The notes under the pieces: generated by a model | Database searches by the model: none | What the model saw: the letters and a program-made list of their open reading frames with translations, nothing else | Told to the model about the DNA's origin: nothing | Position numbers and translations under genes: made by a program | Assembly (NCBI RefSeq): GCF_004329715.1 | Contig: NZ_JXSY01000018.1 | Location: 186,001-250,000 of the forward strand | Length of the DNA stretch: 64,000 nt | Direction: 5' to 3' | Source: Bowmanella sp. JS7-9 | GTDB taxonomy: Bacteria; Pseudomonadota; Gammaproteobacteria; Enterobacterales; Alteromonadaceae | Part shown: one piece after another, positions 34,999-43,577 of the stretch | Position numbering within the stretch: position 1 is the stretch's first letter | Layout of the letters: each line of letters begins with the position of its first letter

Positions 34999-35328
34999 AT
35001 GAAAAAAGTAACGATCAGCGATTTATTTCAGGCTGAAGATAAGCAGATCGTGGTGAATGCCACGATTGACAGCAATCCAATCATAGATGTTGCCAGCGCT
35101 TTACTTGTCGTCCAAGACGCTGACGGGAATGAAGCACTGCGACTTACGTTAGGCAGCGGTATTACGTTCAGTAATAGCGCATTCACTCTGCAATTAACCG
35201 ACACCAACACCGCCGATCTGGTGGGCAAATACCAGTTTGAACTTTGGTTCACCGACTCTGCCGGTGTGGACACCCTTGCTATTTACGGCTCCATGAAATT
35301 TGCACCTACCTTTGGGAGATACAACTAA
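34999..35328 (+). CDS. Small beta-sandwich virion protein
   Basis: 109 residues from ATG 34999. Alternating beta strands: QIVVNATIDSNPIIDVASALLVVQD, ALRLTLGSGITF, FTLQLTDTNTADLVGKYQFELWF. This resembles the Ig-like N-terminal domains of baseplate upper proteins. Its stop overlaps the next start (TAATG). Family not certain. Confidence 0.6.
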   Translation: MKKVTISDLFQAEDKQIVVNATIDSNPIIDVASALLVVQDADGNEALRLTLGSGITFSNSAFTLQLTDTNTADLVGKYQFELWFTDSAGVDTLAIYGSMKFAPTFGRYN

Positions 35329-35666
35329 TGCCATTAACTACTGCTGGCAAAAATACTGCGCTTGACGCGCTAACCATTACACACATGAGTCTGCACACAG
35401 GCGATCCATCCGATACCGGTGCAGCTAACGAAGCAACCGGTGGCAGCCCTGCCTACGCACGCCAAGTCCCGACCTTTGGTGCAGCCAGCGCGGGTACACG
35501 CACACTAAGCGCCAGTGTCACCTTTGACGTACCTGCGGGTACATTTGGCTGGTATGCCCTATGGAATAACACTACCTGCTTGGATAAGGGACAGCTAAAC
35601 AGCGATAAGGTTTTAGGCGAACAGGGCCAGATTGAAATTACATCCGGTACGGTCAGCCTGACTTAA
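35328..35666 (+). CDS. Putative tail fibre protein (HTGDPG-type)
   Basis: 112 residues from ATG 35328, GGGAG upstream. Features MPLTTAGKNTALDALTITH, MSLHTGDPSDTGAANEATGG and AYARQVPTFGAASAG match a small tail-fibre-annotated family I recall from many phages (S-L-H-T-G-D-P-G core). TAATG overlaps at both ends with neighbours. Confidence 0.75.
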   Translation: MPLTTAGKNTALDALTITHMSLHTGDPSDTGAANEATGGSPAYARQVPTFGAASAGTRTLSASVTFDVPAGTFGWYALWNNTTCLDKGQLNSDKVLGEQGQIEITSGTVSLT

Positions 35667-36091
35667 TGACACCGCTTAAACACGTTGGGCTAATCGTGGT
35701 GCATTGTGCCGCGTCTAGCCCTAACCGGCGCGTCAGTATTGATGAAGTAAGGCGCTGGCATGTTGAGGGGAACGGGTGGGATGAGATCGGTTATCACTAT
35801 TACATTGATAAAGACGGTGTTGTTCATCCTGGTCGTTCCACTACCTTTCAGGGCGCGCACGAACCCAAGATAAATACCTGCTCGTTGGCAATCTGCCTAG
35901 AGGGGGGATTTCAGGGGGACGTGGACTTTACCCCCGCCCAGTTTTCCGCATTACGCACGCAACTTATGTCACTACGGCTTCTTTACCCGACAGCGGTAAT
36001 CGCCGGTCACAACAATTTTCGGGACGATAAAACCTGCCCGAATTTTGATGTGGCTACGTGGTGGGAACAAGACGCGATTATCAAGGTGTAA
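35666..36091 (+). CDS. T7-lysozyme-like N-acetylmuramoyl-L-alanine amidase (endolysin)
   Basis: 141 residues, Amidase_2 fold. Zinc ligands as in T7 lysozyme: His13 in VVHCA, His115 in AGHNNF and Cys124 in DKTCPNF; Lys122 and a Tyr in GYHYYIDKDG complete the active site. No signal peptide, so export to the cell wall would need the holin at 18336. It sits among tail genes, so a virion-associated role in entry is also possible. Confidence 0.93.
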   Translation: MTPLKHVGLIVVHCAASSPNRRVSIDEVRRWHVEGNGWDEIGYHYYIDKDGVVHPGRSTTFQGAHEPKINTCSLAICLEGGFQGDVDFTPAQFSALRTQLMSLRLLYPTAVIAGHNNFRDDKTCPNFDVATWWEQDAIIKV

Positions 36092-36092
36092 T

Positions 36093-37712
36093 ATGAAGAT
36101 TGTCATTCACCCGATTAAGGGCATGTTGCCGATCATTGAGTCGGCTAAGTTGCCACTGGAAAACGCAACACTGGCGATCAATTGCCGCTTTGATAGTGGC
36201 AGCTTGGAACCCTATGCTGACTTGGTGGCGAAAGCAGCAACGTTGGCTACCAATACCTCATCCATCTATTTGTATGGTGACACGCACTGGTTTTCTTGGT
36301 CGGACGATGTTGACCTAGTTGAATCCCCGATTAACAACGACCAGTATAGCCGCGCCTATTTTACCGGCAGTGGCAGTTACCCCAAGATAACAGCGGCGGC
36401 GATTGCAACCGGTGGCGGGGTGATGCCTACCGCGTCATATAAAATGGGGGTGCAACAACCGACCGCACCCATTTTAAAGGGCTATCTCAACAACACTGAT
36501 GATGCCGACGCTGAAAACGACATTACCCGCTTTTATGTGCAGACCTATGTAAACGCCTATGGCGAAGAAAGTATGCCAAGTGACATTTCGGAAGAAATCA
36601 CTTTGCTTAATCCTGACGCCAGCGTGGAACTGTATTTTGATGCTATCGGCGTCAATGATCAGAACATAACCAAGCGCCGCTTGTACCGGACTAACGGGGA
36701 CGCCTACCAGCTTGTTGCTGAATTGGATGTGGGCTTGCATACCAGCAGTGCGACCGCGTTTGAAGATAACGTGGCAGACGCCGGTTTAGGCATTGTGCTG
36801 GAATCGTGGGGCTACAGTGAACCGAATAGCGCAATGAAAGGCTTAACCGCCATGGCTAACGGTATCTTGGCGGGGTTTTGGGGTAACACCGTTGCATTCT
36901 CGGAACAGTACCAGCCCCACGCATGGCCCACCGACTACCAACAAACCACCGAATTTGATGTGGTGGCGATTAAGGGAATTGGCAACTCGATTGTGGTTGG
37001 CACCACCGGCAACCCGTATCTGTTTGCCGGTGTCTCACCTGATGCGGTCAGCGGTCAGAAGCTGGAAATCGCGCAATCGTGCGTGTCTAAGCGCTCAATG
37101 GTGGATATGGGTAACTACGTTATCTACGCCAGTCCTGACGGCTTAGTGGGGATCGGCCCAGGCATGGCCCGATTGTTGACTGAGGGCATGTTTAATAAGA
37201 AAGCGTGGGCCAATTACAACCCTGAAACCATTGTGGCTACCTACTACGAAGATAAGTATGTCGCGTTTTTTGATGGGGGCGGTTTCATCTTCGACCCGCG
37301 CACACAGGATTTTATTGAACTGGATTTCAGCGCTGATGCAGTTTACACCGACCTCAAACGTGACACCTTGTATATCGTACAAAGTGACAACCTGTTTGCC
37401 ATGGATGAAGCGTTAGCATCCATGCCGTTTACATGGGAAAAGGTTGTCAGGCTCGATTACCGGCCCATGCCAAGTTGCGTTTATATCGACTGTGAACGAC
37501 CGCAGGATCTGTCCTTTAGTCTTTGGCTTGATGGTGCCTTAGTGGCGGATTACGCGGATTTATCCGCTGCACCTGACGATGTGGTGTTAGACCACCCGTG
37601 CTTCCGGCTTCCACAGGGACGCGGCAAGGAACTGCGCTTGCAGCTTGCGGGGACGGGACAGGTGCATCGACTTATGTTTGCTTCCAATTTGCGGGAGCTG
37701 ATGAATGGCTAA
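36093..37712 (+). CDS. Tail protein (beta-propeller-like)
   Basis: 539 residues from ATG 36093. Repeated strand patterns with D/N turns (GNSIVVGTTGNPYLFAGVSP, MVDMGNYVIYASPDGLVGIG, TIVATYYEDKYVAFFDGGGF) suggest a propeller, as in podoviral tail nozzle or stabiliser proteins (T7 gp12, P22 gp10). No exact family assigned. Overlaps the J-like gene by 8 bases. Confidence 0.65.
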   Translation: MKIVIHPIKGMLPIIESAKLPLENATLAINCRFDSGSLEPYADLVAKAATLATNTSSIYLYGDTHWFSWSDDVDLVESPINNDQYSRAYFTGSGSYPKITAAAIATGGGVMPTASYKMGVQQPTAPILKGYLNNTDDADAENDITRFYVQTYVNAYGEESMPSDISEEITLLNPDASVELYFDAIGVNDQNITKRRLYRTNGDAYQLVAELDVGLHTSSATAFEDNVADAGLGIVLESWGYSEPNSAMKGLTAMANGILAGFWGNTVAFSEQYQPHAWPTDYQQTTEFDVVAIKGIGNSIVVGTTGNPYLFAGVSPDAVSGQKLEIAQSCVSKRSMVDMGNYVIYASPDGLVGIGPGMARLLTEGMFNKKAWANYNPETIVATYYEDKYVAFFDGGGFIFDPRTQDFIELDFSADAVYTDLKRDTLYIVQSDNLFAMDEALASMPFTWEKVVRLDYRPMPSCVYIDCERPQDLSFSLWLDGALVADYADLSAAPDDVVLDHPCFRLPQGRGKELRLQLAGTGQVHRLMFASNLRELMNG

Positions 37713-39639
37713 GAAGCGCTTATATCCAGCTATCCCGCGAGGGAACGATCAGCGCCAGATTGAAAGCCTAACCCAGATTGCCGAAATCCTGATTGGAGCC
37801 AGTGGCAATAAACTGGAAAAGGCGGTCACATACCGCGAACTGGAAACGTTGGGGATCACCTCGTTGCTGGTGGCAGCGGGGGGTAAAAAGGTAACAGGGG
37901 GCGGGGGTGGCGATCCGGCGATTGACTTGCCTGATGTACCAACTAACTTGCAGGCATTTGGCACGTTTAGCCATGTGATCTTGAGTTGGGACACCCCGCA
38001 ATACAATGGACACCAGTACACCCGCATTTACCGGAGCGATACGGATAATCTGGCAGGCGCGGTCGCTATTGCGACCAGTATTGCGTCAGTGTACGCCGAT
38101 GATACCGGCCCGTTGGGTGACGGGGCCGGTTACTATTACTGGATTACCCACGTTAACCTTAATGACGTGGAATCCGCGCATCATCCGGCGATTAACGGGG
38201 TGTACGCGGAAACGTCCCTTGACCCAGATATTGCCCTGTCAAAATTAACCCAGATGGTAAACAGTGGGCAGTTAAGTGAATACCTGCGCGGCGATATTGA
38301 ATGGGTAATAAATAAATATGCCACGCTTGAAGCCCTGTTTAATGACGGCACCGGCATAATTGAACGGGTCGGCAATGCAGAGGGAACAATCTCAAACCAT
38401 AACGGGATGATCTTCGCTAATGAAGAAAACCTTGCCGCTATGGGCATTGCAACCTTTGGGCTGGAAGATTCGATCACGTTAGCCAGAACAGATGCCGCTT
38501 CTTGGGATGGGGTATTAGTCGCAGAGATTAATAGCCTAAAAGCCGTGGTATATGAAATTGACGGGATCACGCCTAAGTGGCAAGCCGGTGTAAATGATAT
38601 TAAAGCCGCGTTTGCGTATGACAATGGGGCGATTGCGATTTCCGCCCAGGATGTGTATGTCGATCAGGGTAATGGCCCAGAGGGCATCCAGACCTATGTA
38701 GAAGCACGGGCCGGTGAAGCGGATAGTACCGTCGCGCAGTGGGCGGTTAAATCGTCTGTTGCCAGTGTGCTTGACCCTACGGATAAGTTGGTCGGCGGTA
38801 TTGGCCTTTGGAACGATGGTCAGCAGGTCTACTTTACGGTGTCTGCGAACCGCTTTGCCGTGATTAACCCGCTGGATAACACCGCCGAACCATTGCTAAC
38901 GGTCGTACAGAACAGTGGCGATCCTGACGTACCCGATGGGGTGTATATCCCTGATGCGTACATTCGCACCGCGCATATTAAAAACCTGATCGCTCAAACG
39001 GTTGTGGCTGATTTTATTCATGCGCTGGAACTGACCGCCGTAGACATTACTGGCGGCACAATCGGGATTGGCGGGGATGCCTTTACTGTTGATGAAAACG
39101 GGCAGGTTGAAGCACGTAACATTACGATTAAAAACGATCTCGGTGAAATCGTCTTACAGGTCAATGATGTGGGCGCATATATCAGCGGGGCGTTTATTGA
39201 AAACCTGACCGTTGGCACGTTGGATATAGTGAACGGTGCGGTCACAGCTACACGGTTTTTTGAATCCCCGACCTATGGCCCGACAACCTCTGCCGTCACA
39301 CTCTACGACGATACCATTTCAATTGGCTCTGATGCGTTTTTGACGGTGTGCGCCACCGTGGAAGTAAAACGCTCCGGTGACACCACAACTGCCTATGACT
39401 CGGTGAAATTTATAATTTGGCTGTACGACGATACCGCCCTTGTGAAAACCATTTCGCATACTGAACTGTACGCTGATGCCAAAGGCACCGAACAGCCAAA
39501 GTTTTTAATGCCCGTATCAGTGGCGGCCCCGATCACGTCAGGCAGTGCGCGCTTAAAAATTTCCGCACAGACAGACGGTTCGCCCGTGCAACCGTTCTTT
39601 TTCAAAGTGACAGGATTCTCAATCAGTGCAAAACGTTAA
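37705..39639 (+). CDS. Lambda J-like central fibre protein with FN3 and DUF1983-like region
   Basis: 644 residues. One FN3-like domain (about 72-170: DVPTNLQAFGTFSHVILSWD ... GYYYWITHVN), a helical linker, then a DUF1983-like region (about 300-440): QTYVEARAGEADSTVAQWAV, GGIGLWNDGQQVYFTVSANRFAVI and HIKNLIAQTVVADFI. This corresponds to the distal part of lambda J, which touches the receptor. The C-terminal 150 residues are a beta-rich domain. J-type fibres are more usual in siphoviruses. Confidence 0.78.
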   Translation: MAKKRLYPAIPRGNDQRQIESLTQIAEILIGASGNKLEKAVTYRELETLGITSLLVAAGGKKVTGGGGGDPAIDLPDVPTNLQAFGTFSHVILSWDTPQYNGHQYTRIYRSDTDNLAGAVAIATSIASVYADDTGPLGDGAGYYYWITHVNLNDVESAHHPAINGVYAETSLDPDIALSKLTQMVNSGQLSEYLRGDIEWVINKYATLEALFNDGTGIIERVGNAEGTISNHNGMIFANEENLAAMGIATFGLEDSITLARTDAASWDGVLVAEINSLKAVVYEIDGITPKWQAGVNDIKAAFAYDNGAIAISAQDVYVDQGNGPEGIQTYVEARAGEADSTVAQWAVKSSVASVLDPTDKLVGGIGLWNDGQQVYFTVSANRFAVINPLDNTAEPLLTVVQNSGDPDVPDGVYIPDAYIRTAHIKNLIAQTVVADFIHALELTAVDITGGTIGIGGDAFTVDENGQVEARNITIKNDLGEIVLQVNDVGAYISGAFIENLTVGTLDIVNGAVTATRFFESPTYGPTTSAVTLYDDTISIGSDAFLTVCATVEVKRSGDTTTAYDSVKFIIWLYDDTALVKTISHTELYADAKGTEQPKFLMPVSVAAPITSGSARLKISAQTDGSPVQPFFFKVTGFSISAKR

Positions 39640-40000
39640 TAGCTTTGTGGTTTATGAAGTGGCAACCGGTATCATCCGGCGCAAAATCCAGTGCCGACCC
39701 GACGAGATTGTATTGAACGTAGGCGAGGGCATGATCGAGGGGGACGTAGACCTAGATCAGTATTACGTTGACCCTACTCAACCTGCGCTGGTGCCACGTA
39801 TGCAATTTGCAGAGGGGGTACTGGCAGACGGTTACTTTACTATCGCGCTGCCCGTTGGCACCACTGTACTTTGGCAATCTGAAATCTATACGGTGGATGA
39901 TGGGGAATTAGACGTGCTGGTGGATCAACCTGGGGTGTTTTCGCTGCACCTGTCCCACCCCCATTACGTGCATAAGGTGGTGAACATTGAAAATCCATAA
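39626..40000 (+). CDS. Hypothetical small tail-region protein
   Basis: 124 residues from GTG overlapping the J-like gene by 14 bases. Beta-rich with VYEVATGIIRRKIQCRPDEI at the start and VFSLHLSHPHYVHKVVNIE at the end. Resembles accessory proteins encoded next to J-type fibres; no named family. Overlaps the next gene. Confidence 0.6.
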   Translation: MQNVNSFVVYEVATGIIRRKIQCRPDEIVLNVGEGMIEGDVDLDQYYVDPTQPALVPRMQFAEGVLADGYFTIALPVGTTVLWQSEIYTVDDGELDVLVDQPGVFSLHLSHPHYVHKVVNIENP

Positions 40001-40220
40001 GAACATTGACCCGCGTAAATTGCGGGAACGGGCGTACAAGTCAACCGGTGATCAACTGGATTTAATCATTAAGACGTTTGATCACTTGCGCAAGCAAGGC
40101 ATTGACGTTGGGCCTGCCGCGATTGAACTGATTGACCATGCCGCAGACGTAAAAGGCAAGTACAAAAAACAACCAGTATCACAACTAAGCGCTACCACAG
40201 GCAGACAGAAAAAGGTATAG
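39987..40220 (+). CDS. Small basic helical protein
   Basis: 77 residues from a TTG start; the choice is decided by AAGGTGG five bases upstream and the 14-base overlap with the previous gene. Two helices (DPRKLRERAYKSTGDQLDLIIKTFDHLRKQG, which I give only by its ends, and AAIELIDHAADVKGKYK). Pattern fits a tail-fibre assembly-type chaperone, but that is inference. Confidence 0.55.
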   Translation: MKIHKNIDPRKLRERAYKSTGDQLDLIIKTFDHLRKQGIDVGPAAIELIDHAADVKGKYKKQPVSQLSATTGRQKKV

Positions 40221-40241
40221 TAATTTCTAGTCTGACCTAGT

Positions 40242-40269
40242 AGCCCCTGTTAACCACAGGGGCTTTTTT
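40242..40269 (+). terminator. Terminator after fibre block, overlapping next ribosome site
   Basis: AGCCCCTGT (40242-40250) with ACAGGGGCT (40256-40264), five-base loop, T-run to 40269. The only Shine-Dalgarno-like word for the 40272 gene (AGGGG) lies inside the 3' arm, so the folded hairpin would also hide it. Confidence 0.85.
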
Positions 40270-40271
40270 GT

Positions 40272-40658
40272 ATGCGCGATCCTATCCTTGATTTCACTCC
40301 CGAACTGGCGCAATTGGCCCTTGATAGCGGCGAATTGAATCTGGTCGAACAGCTACAGCAGGCATTGGCTGACGGTACGGCAAACGTGGGTATCTGCGTT
40401 GGCGGGACATTAGCCATTATCCAACCACAAAAAGACAACACACTATTTATTTGGGCTGGCGTCAGCCGCGAATCTGGTGTGATTGTCCGTTATCAGGAAA
40501 CGTTTGAAATGGTGGCACGCAAAACCGGCTTCCATCGCATTCGATTTAAAACAAAGCGCAAGGGGCTTAGGAAGCTGGCCCCGAAACTAGGTTACACAGA
40601 AACCCGTCTTGATTCAGACGGGTTTTTTGTTTTTGAAAAGGTGATTTCTCATGGGTAA
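40272..40658 (+). CDS. GNAT-like internal virion protein (T7 gp13-like position)
   Basis: 128 residues. Sequence GGTLAIIQPQKDNTLFIWAG, then a helix ETFEMVARKTGFHRIRF and RKLAPKLGY, resembles an acetyltransferase-like fold as in T7 gp13-type proteins, without a clear acetyl-CoA loop. It is the first of a set whose sizes and order parallel T7 gp13-14-15-16. Its last codons contain a perfect terminator hairpin (40600-40629). Confidence 0.6.
   Translation: MRDPILDFTPELAQLALDSGELNLVEQLQQALADGTANVGICVGGTLAIIQPQKDNTLFIWAGVSRESGVIVRYQETFEMVARKTGFHRIRFKTKRKGLRKLAPKLGYTETRLDSDGFFVFEKVISHG
40600..40629 (+). terminator. Terminator hairpin inside a coding sequence
   Basis: Perfect 10-bp stem AAACCCGTCT (40600-40609) with AGACGGGTTT (40616-40625), six-base loop, T-run to 40628. 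It encodes part of the ending of the 40272 protein and lies 22 bases before the next start. Confidence 0.8.
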
Positions 40659-41259
40659 AGGCAGCACAGACATCCCAGAAACCAAGGCCGAGCAAATGCA
40701 GGCCCAGGTCGCTATGCGGCGTTGGAATGATTACCAGACGTTGTTCAAGCCGTATGAAAACAAATTTATGCGCCGTGTTGATGCCATGAACGGTGAAGCG
40801 GAAATGAATGTGGCGTCTGATTTATCAATGCGACCGTTGGCAAACGCATTCGCTAAAGAGGGCTTGAAGATCCGTAACAGCATGATGCAAAACGGCGTAA
40901 ACCCCAATTCAGGCCGGTTTCAATCCGGCATACGTGAGGGGGAAACCGGTTTGGCTGGCTCCAAAGTTGATACGGCCAGCCGTGGCACCTCAAGCCAGCA
41001 AGATCGGTATGTCAGCGGTATTCAGAATATTGTTGCCATGGGGCAAGGGCAAGCCGGTAATGCCATGCAAGGGCTGACGGATATTGCGTCTATGGCACAA
41101 CAGGACGCGCAAAATAGCGTGCTGAACAGTATGCAAAATAGCGCGCTTCGACAAGAAGTAGCCGGTACAGCAATCGGCGCAGGGTTGCGGTGGGGTATCG
41201 AATCACCAACACCCCCACCGAAAGATACACCGACCCCGCCAGTTTCACCCCCACGATAA
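40651..41259 (+). CDS. Internal virion protein, first of a paralogous pair
   Basis: 202 residues, helical, Met/Gln/Ala-rich. Segment RWNDYQTLFKPYENKFMRRVD (about 24-44, given here by ends RWNDYQ and FMRRVD) corresponds to KDYWERFQPYEQRLMQLSD in the 41269 product; a VxSGIQNIVAMGQGQAG-type ending aligns as well. Place and size match T7 gp14. Proline-rich tail (PTPPPKDTPTPPVSPPR). Likely ejected with the DNA. Confidence 0.65.
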   Translation: MGKGSTDIPETKAEQMQAQVAMRRWNDYQTLFKPYENKFMRRVDAMNGEAEMNVASDLSMRPLANAFAKEGLKIRNSMMQNGVNPNSGRFQSGIREGETGLAGSKVDTASRGTSSQQDRYVSGIQNIVAMGQGQAGNAMQGLTDIASMAQQDAQNSVLNSMQNSALRQEVAGTAIGAGLRWGIESPTPPPKDTPTPPVSPPR

Positions 41260-41268
41260 GGCTCTCGT

Positions 41269-41907
41269 ATGGAACAGATATACAGATCACAAGTCAACAT
41301 TGACGACATAAATTCCATGCAATCTTATTCAGATTACCAATCCTATCTTGACGTTCACCGCAACAGTGGCGGGGGCGGCTCGTATGGTGGCAATAGCCGC
41401 AGGGGTGACTACGGCGGTGGGTATGGTGGCGGCGGTGCAGGCGCAAACACAGCGTCAGGATCGTATCTAGGGGGCAATGACCCGCGCTATTTCCTGCCGT
41501 TGCGACAAACCTTTGGTAAGCATTACGCATCCGATACCTATGCAGCGTTGATCGGCAATGAATACAAGGATTATTGGGAGCGTTTTCAGCCTTACGAACA
41601 GCGCTTAATGCAGTTGTCCGACTCGACCGAACTACTGGATGCGCAATTGTCCCGGATTACTGCTAATTCTGCCCGTCAGTTTAATCAGGCCCGTGCCAAT
41701 AGCGCCCTGATGAATCAGAAATACGGCATTCAAATGACCGACCGAATGCAGCAAACCAATGATACCCGCATGGCGGGTCAATACGGCTTAACCGTTGCCA
41801 ACTCTAAAAACATGAGCCGACTGGCAGCGAAAGACAGAAATATGGGCATCCTGACCGGTTCAAATGGGCGTCAGGCAGTGGCTAATTACGTGAATACTGG
41901 GGGTTAA
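41269..41907 (+). CDS. Internal virion protein, second of a paralogous pair
   Basis: 212 residues. A Gly/Ser/Tyr-rich linker (about 35-63, GGGGSYGGNSRRGDYGGGYG) joins a short N-terminus to a helical domain that shares the F-x-P-Y-E core and downstream helices with the 40651 product. Probably arose by duplication; the linker may let it pass through a narrow channel unfolded. Likely part of the ejection core. Confidence 0.65.
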   Translation: MEQIYRSQVNIDDINSMQSYSDYQSYLDVHRNSGGGGSYGGNSRRGDYGGGYGGGGAGANTASGSYLGGNDPRYFLPLRQTFGKHYASDTYAALIGNEYKDYWERFQPYEQRLMQLSDSTELLDAQLSRITANSARQFNQARANSALMNQKYGIQMTDRMQQTNDTRMAGQYGLTVANSKNMSRLAAKDRNMGILTGSNGRQAVANYVNTGG

Positions 41908-41909
41908 CC

Positions 41910-42170
41910 ATGGGTTACGGATTATTACAAACCGGTCAGGCAGTGAAAGGTCAGGCGATGCAAGGCATCCGTGACGCCGCCAAGTTAGAACAGCAACGCG
42001 AGCTGCAAGAAGATCAGAATAAACGCATGAAGAAACAGCAAAACGCCACCGCCGCAGGAACCGGCGCAATCGCTGGTGCCTATGCAGGGGCCGAAGCCGG
42101 TTCAGTGGGTGGCCCGTGGGGGGCGGTAATTGGTGCCGTTGCAGGTTATATCCTTTCGGAGATCATCTAA
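41910..42170 (+). CDS. Small glycine-zipper protein
   Basis: 86 residues. Charged helical first half (GIRDAAKLEQQRELQEDQ), then a Gly/Ala-rich hydrophobic C-terminus GTGAIAGAYAGAEAGS and GAVIGAVAGYILSEII (about 50-86) with GxxxG/A spacing. This glycine zipper would suit a membrane pore component of the ejection machinery. TAATG overlap with the next gene. Confidence 0.65.
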   Translation: MGYGLLQTGQAVKGQAMQGIRDAAKLEQQRELQEDQNKRMKKQQNATAAGTGAIAGAYAGAEAGSVGGPWGAVIGAVAGYILSEII

Positions 42171-43561
42171 TGAGTGGGTTAGTCAGCGGCTTTCAGGCCG
42201 GTTTCAATATGATGGATCGCTACTACCGCAACAAGGAAGATGATCGGCGCTGGAACATCCAAAACGAGCGTGCAGAAACGTTGCATGGATTACAAGTGGA
42301 GAACCTTACCCGTGATGGGCAGATTAAGCAGCACACGATTGACCGCCTACCTGAATTGGATCGGCAAGCCGACGCAAGTTTTAACGCCAAACTAACGTTA
42401 ACTGGCTTGCAATCTGAAAATGCGGAAATGGAAGGCGAACTGAAAGGAAAGCAACTTAAAAACTATGACGCTGACCATGCGCGCAAGGTAAGGGCAGACA
42501 ACGCGCAAATAGCGTCAAGTGAAGCGGCAACCGCAGCGTCTAAGGCATCGACTGAATCGTCAACTGTTGCCACGCGCGCCAACAACCTGCGGGTGCAAGA
42601 AGCAGAGCGCAAGGCCAAACTGGACGAAGCGAGAAATGCCTTTTCCGGCTTAGAAAATATCATGGCCGCGTATGAAGCGGGTATGGGAGTCAATTTTCAG
42701 GATGTGTACGAACACGCCAAAAAGCTAGAAGGTACGCAATATGACGTGTTGTTTAACCCCGTTTTACAGGAAACCGCACGCCTGATTCGCCGCGATATGA
42801 GCAATGGCGGGAAGTTATCACAGGAACTGTTGGTCAAGCTGAACAATGGCGGCCTGCCAGAACTGAAAAAATCGGTCGGCAAACCTGGGCGCTTTGGCGC
42901 ACCGATCACGGACGTTGCCATTGTGAATATGGAGCCGGTGGGCGGCAACAAATTTAAGCTGCAAGTGATGGTGCGGGATGCTGACGGCAACGTGTACCCC
43001 TCAGAAGTCAACGAGGGACGGGACGCCAGCGGGGGGAATCCTATCATTTTGGATATGGACACCCTGATGCAGCACTATCAGGCCCAGAACATGATCCTTG
43101 ATAAAGCTGAAGCCAGCGGGTTTATGAGTAAGTTTGGTACAGCAATTCAGGGTATTCGTACCCGTGAACAGGCCGCACTTAGCCGCAGCAGCGCCGTACC
43201 AAGTCAGGTGCGCTCGATGCAGATGCTATCGACCTTATCAAACATCCCGATTGAAGATTTGGTAAGGGCTAAATATCTGGTCGGCAAAGCACCTAACCCG
43301 CAAACCATACATACACAGGCTGTCAAAATGGCGCAAACCGATATGCGATGGATGCGCGCCGATGAAGCGCAACAGCAAGCCTTAATTGATGGTTATAAAT
43401 CGTTCCTGATGCAAGGCGATAGCACAGGCTATGGCCTGACGGGTGGCGAAAACCCGAATGGGGCAAGCCCAGATCAGCGTGAACTTATCGAAGCGTGGCT
43501 TAAAGGCATTCAAGACGCCAATAAAAGCAAACCTACCAGCGCCACTCAACAACCAGAATAA
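42170..43561 (+). CDS. Internal virion protein (T7 gp15-like position)
   Basis: 463 residues from ATG 42170. N-terminal MSGLVSGFQAGFNMMDRYYR, then a long helical coiled-coil region (about 30-180, Ala/Glu/Ser-rich), a small beta domain (about 235-300: FGAPITDVAIVNMEPVGGNK), and a helical end. It directly precedes the giant gene with 16 bases between. Layout matches internal-core proteins such as T7 gp15. Confidence 0.7.
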   Translation: MSGLVSGFQAGFNMMDRYYRNKEDDRRWNIQNERAETLHGLQVENLTRDGQIKQHTIDRLPELDRQADASFNAKLTLTGLQSENAEMEGELKGKQLKNYDADHARKVRADNAQIASSEAATAASKASTESSTVATRANNLRVQEAERKAKLDEARNAFSGLENIMAAYEAGMGVNFQDVYEHAKKLEGTQYDVLFNPVLQETARLIRRDMSNGGKLSQELLVKLNNGGLPELKKSVGKPGRFGAPITDVAIVNMEPVGGNKFKLQVMVRDADGNVYPSEVNEGRDASGGNPIILDMDTLMQHYQAQNMILDKAEASGFMSKFGTAIQGIRTREQAALSRSSAVPSQVRSMQMLSTLSNIPIEDLVRAKYLVGKAPNPQTIHTQAVKMAQTDMRWMRADEAQQQALIDGYKSFLMQGDSTGYGLTGGENPNGASPDQRELIEAWLKGIQDANKSKPTSATQQPE

Positions 43562-43577
43562 ACAGGGTTAACCGCAC

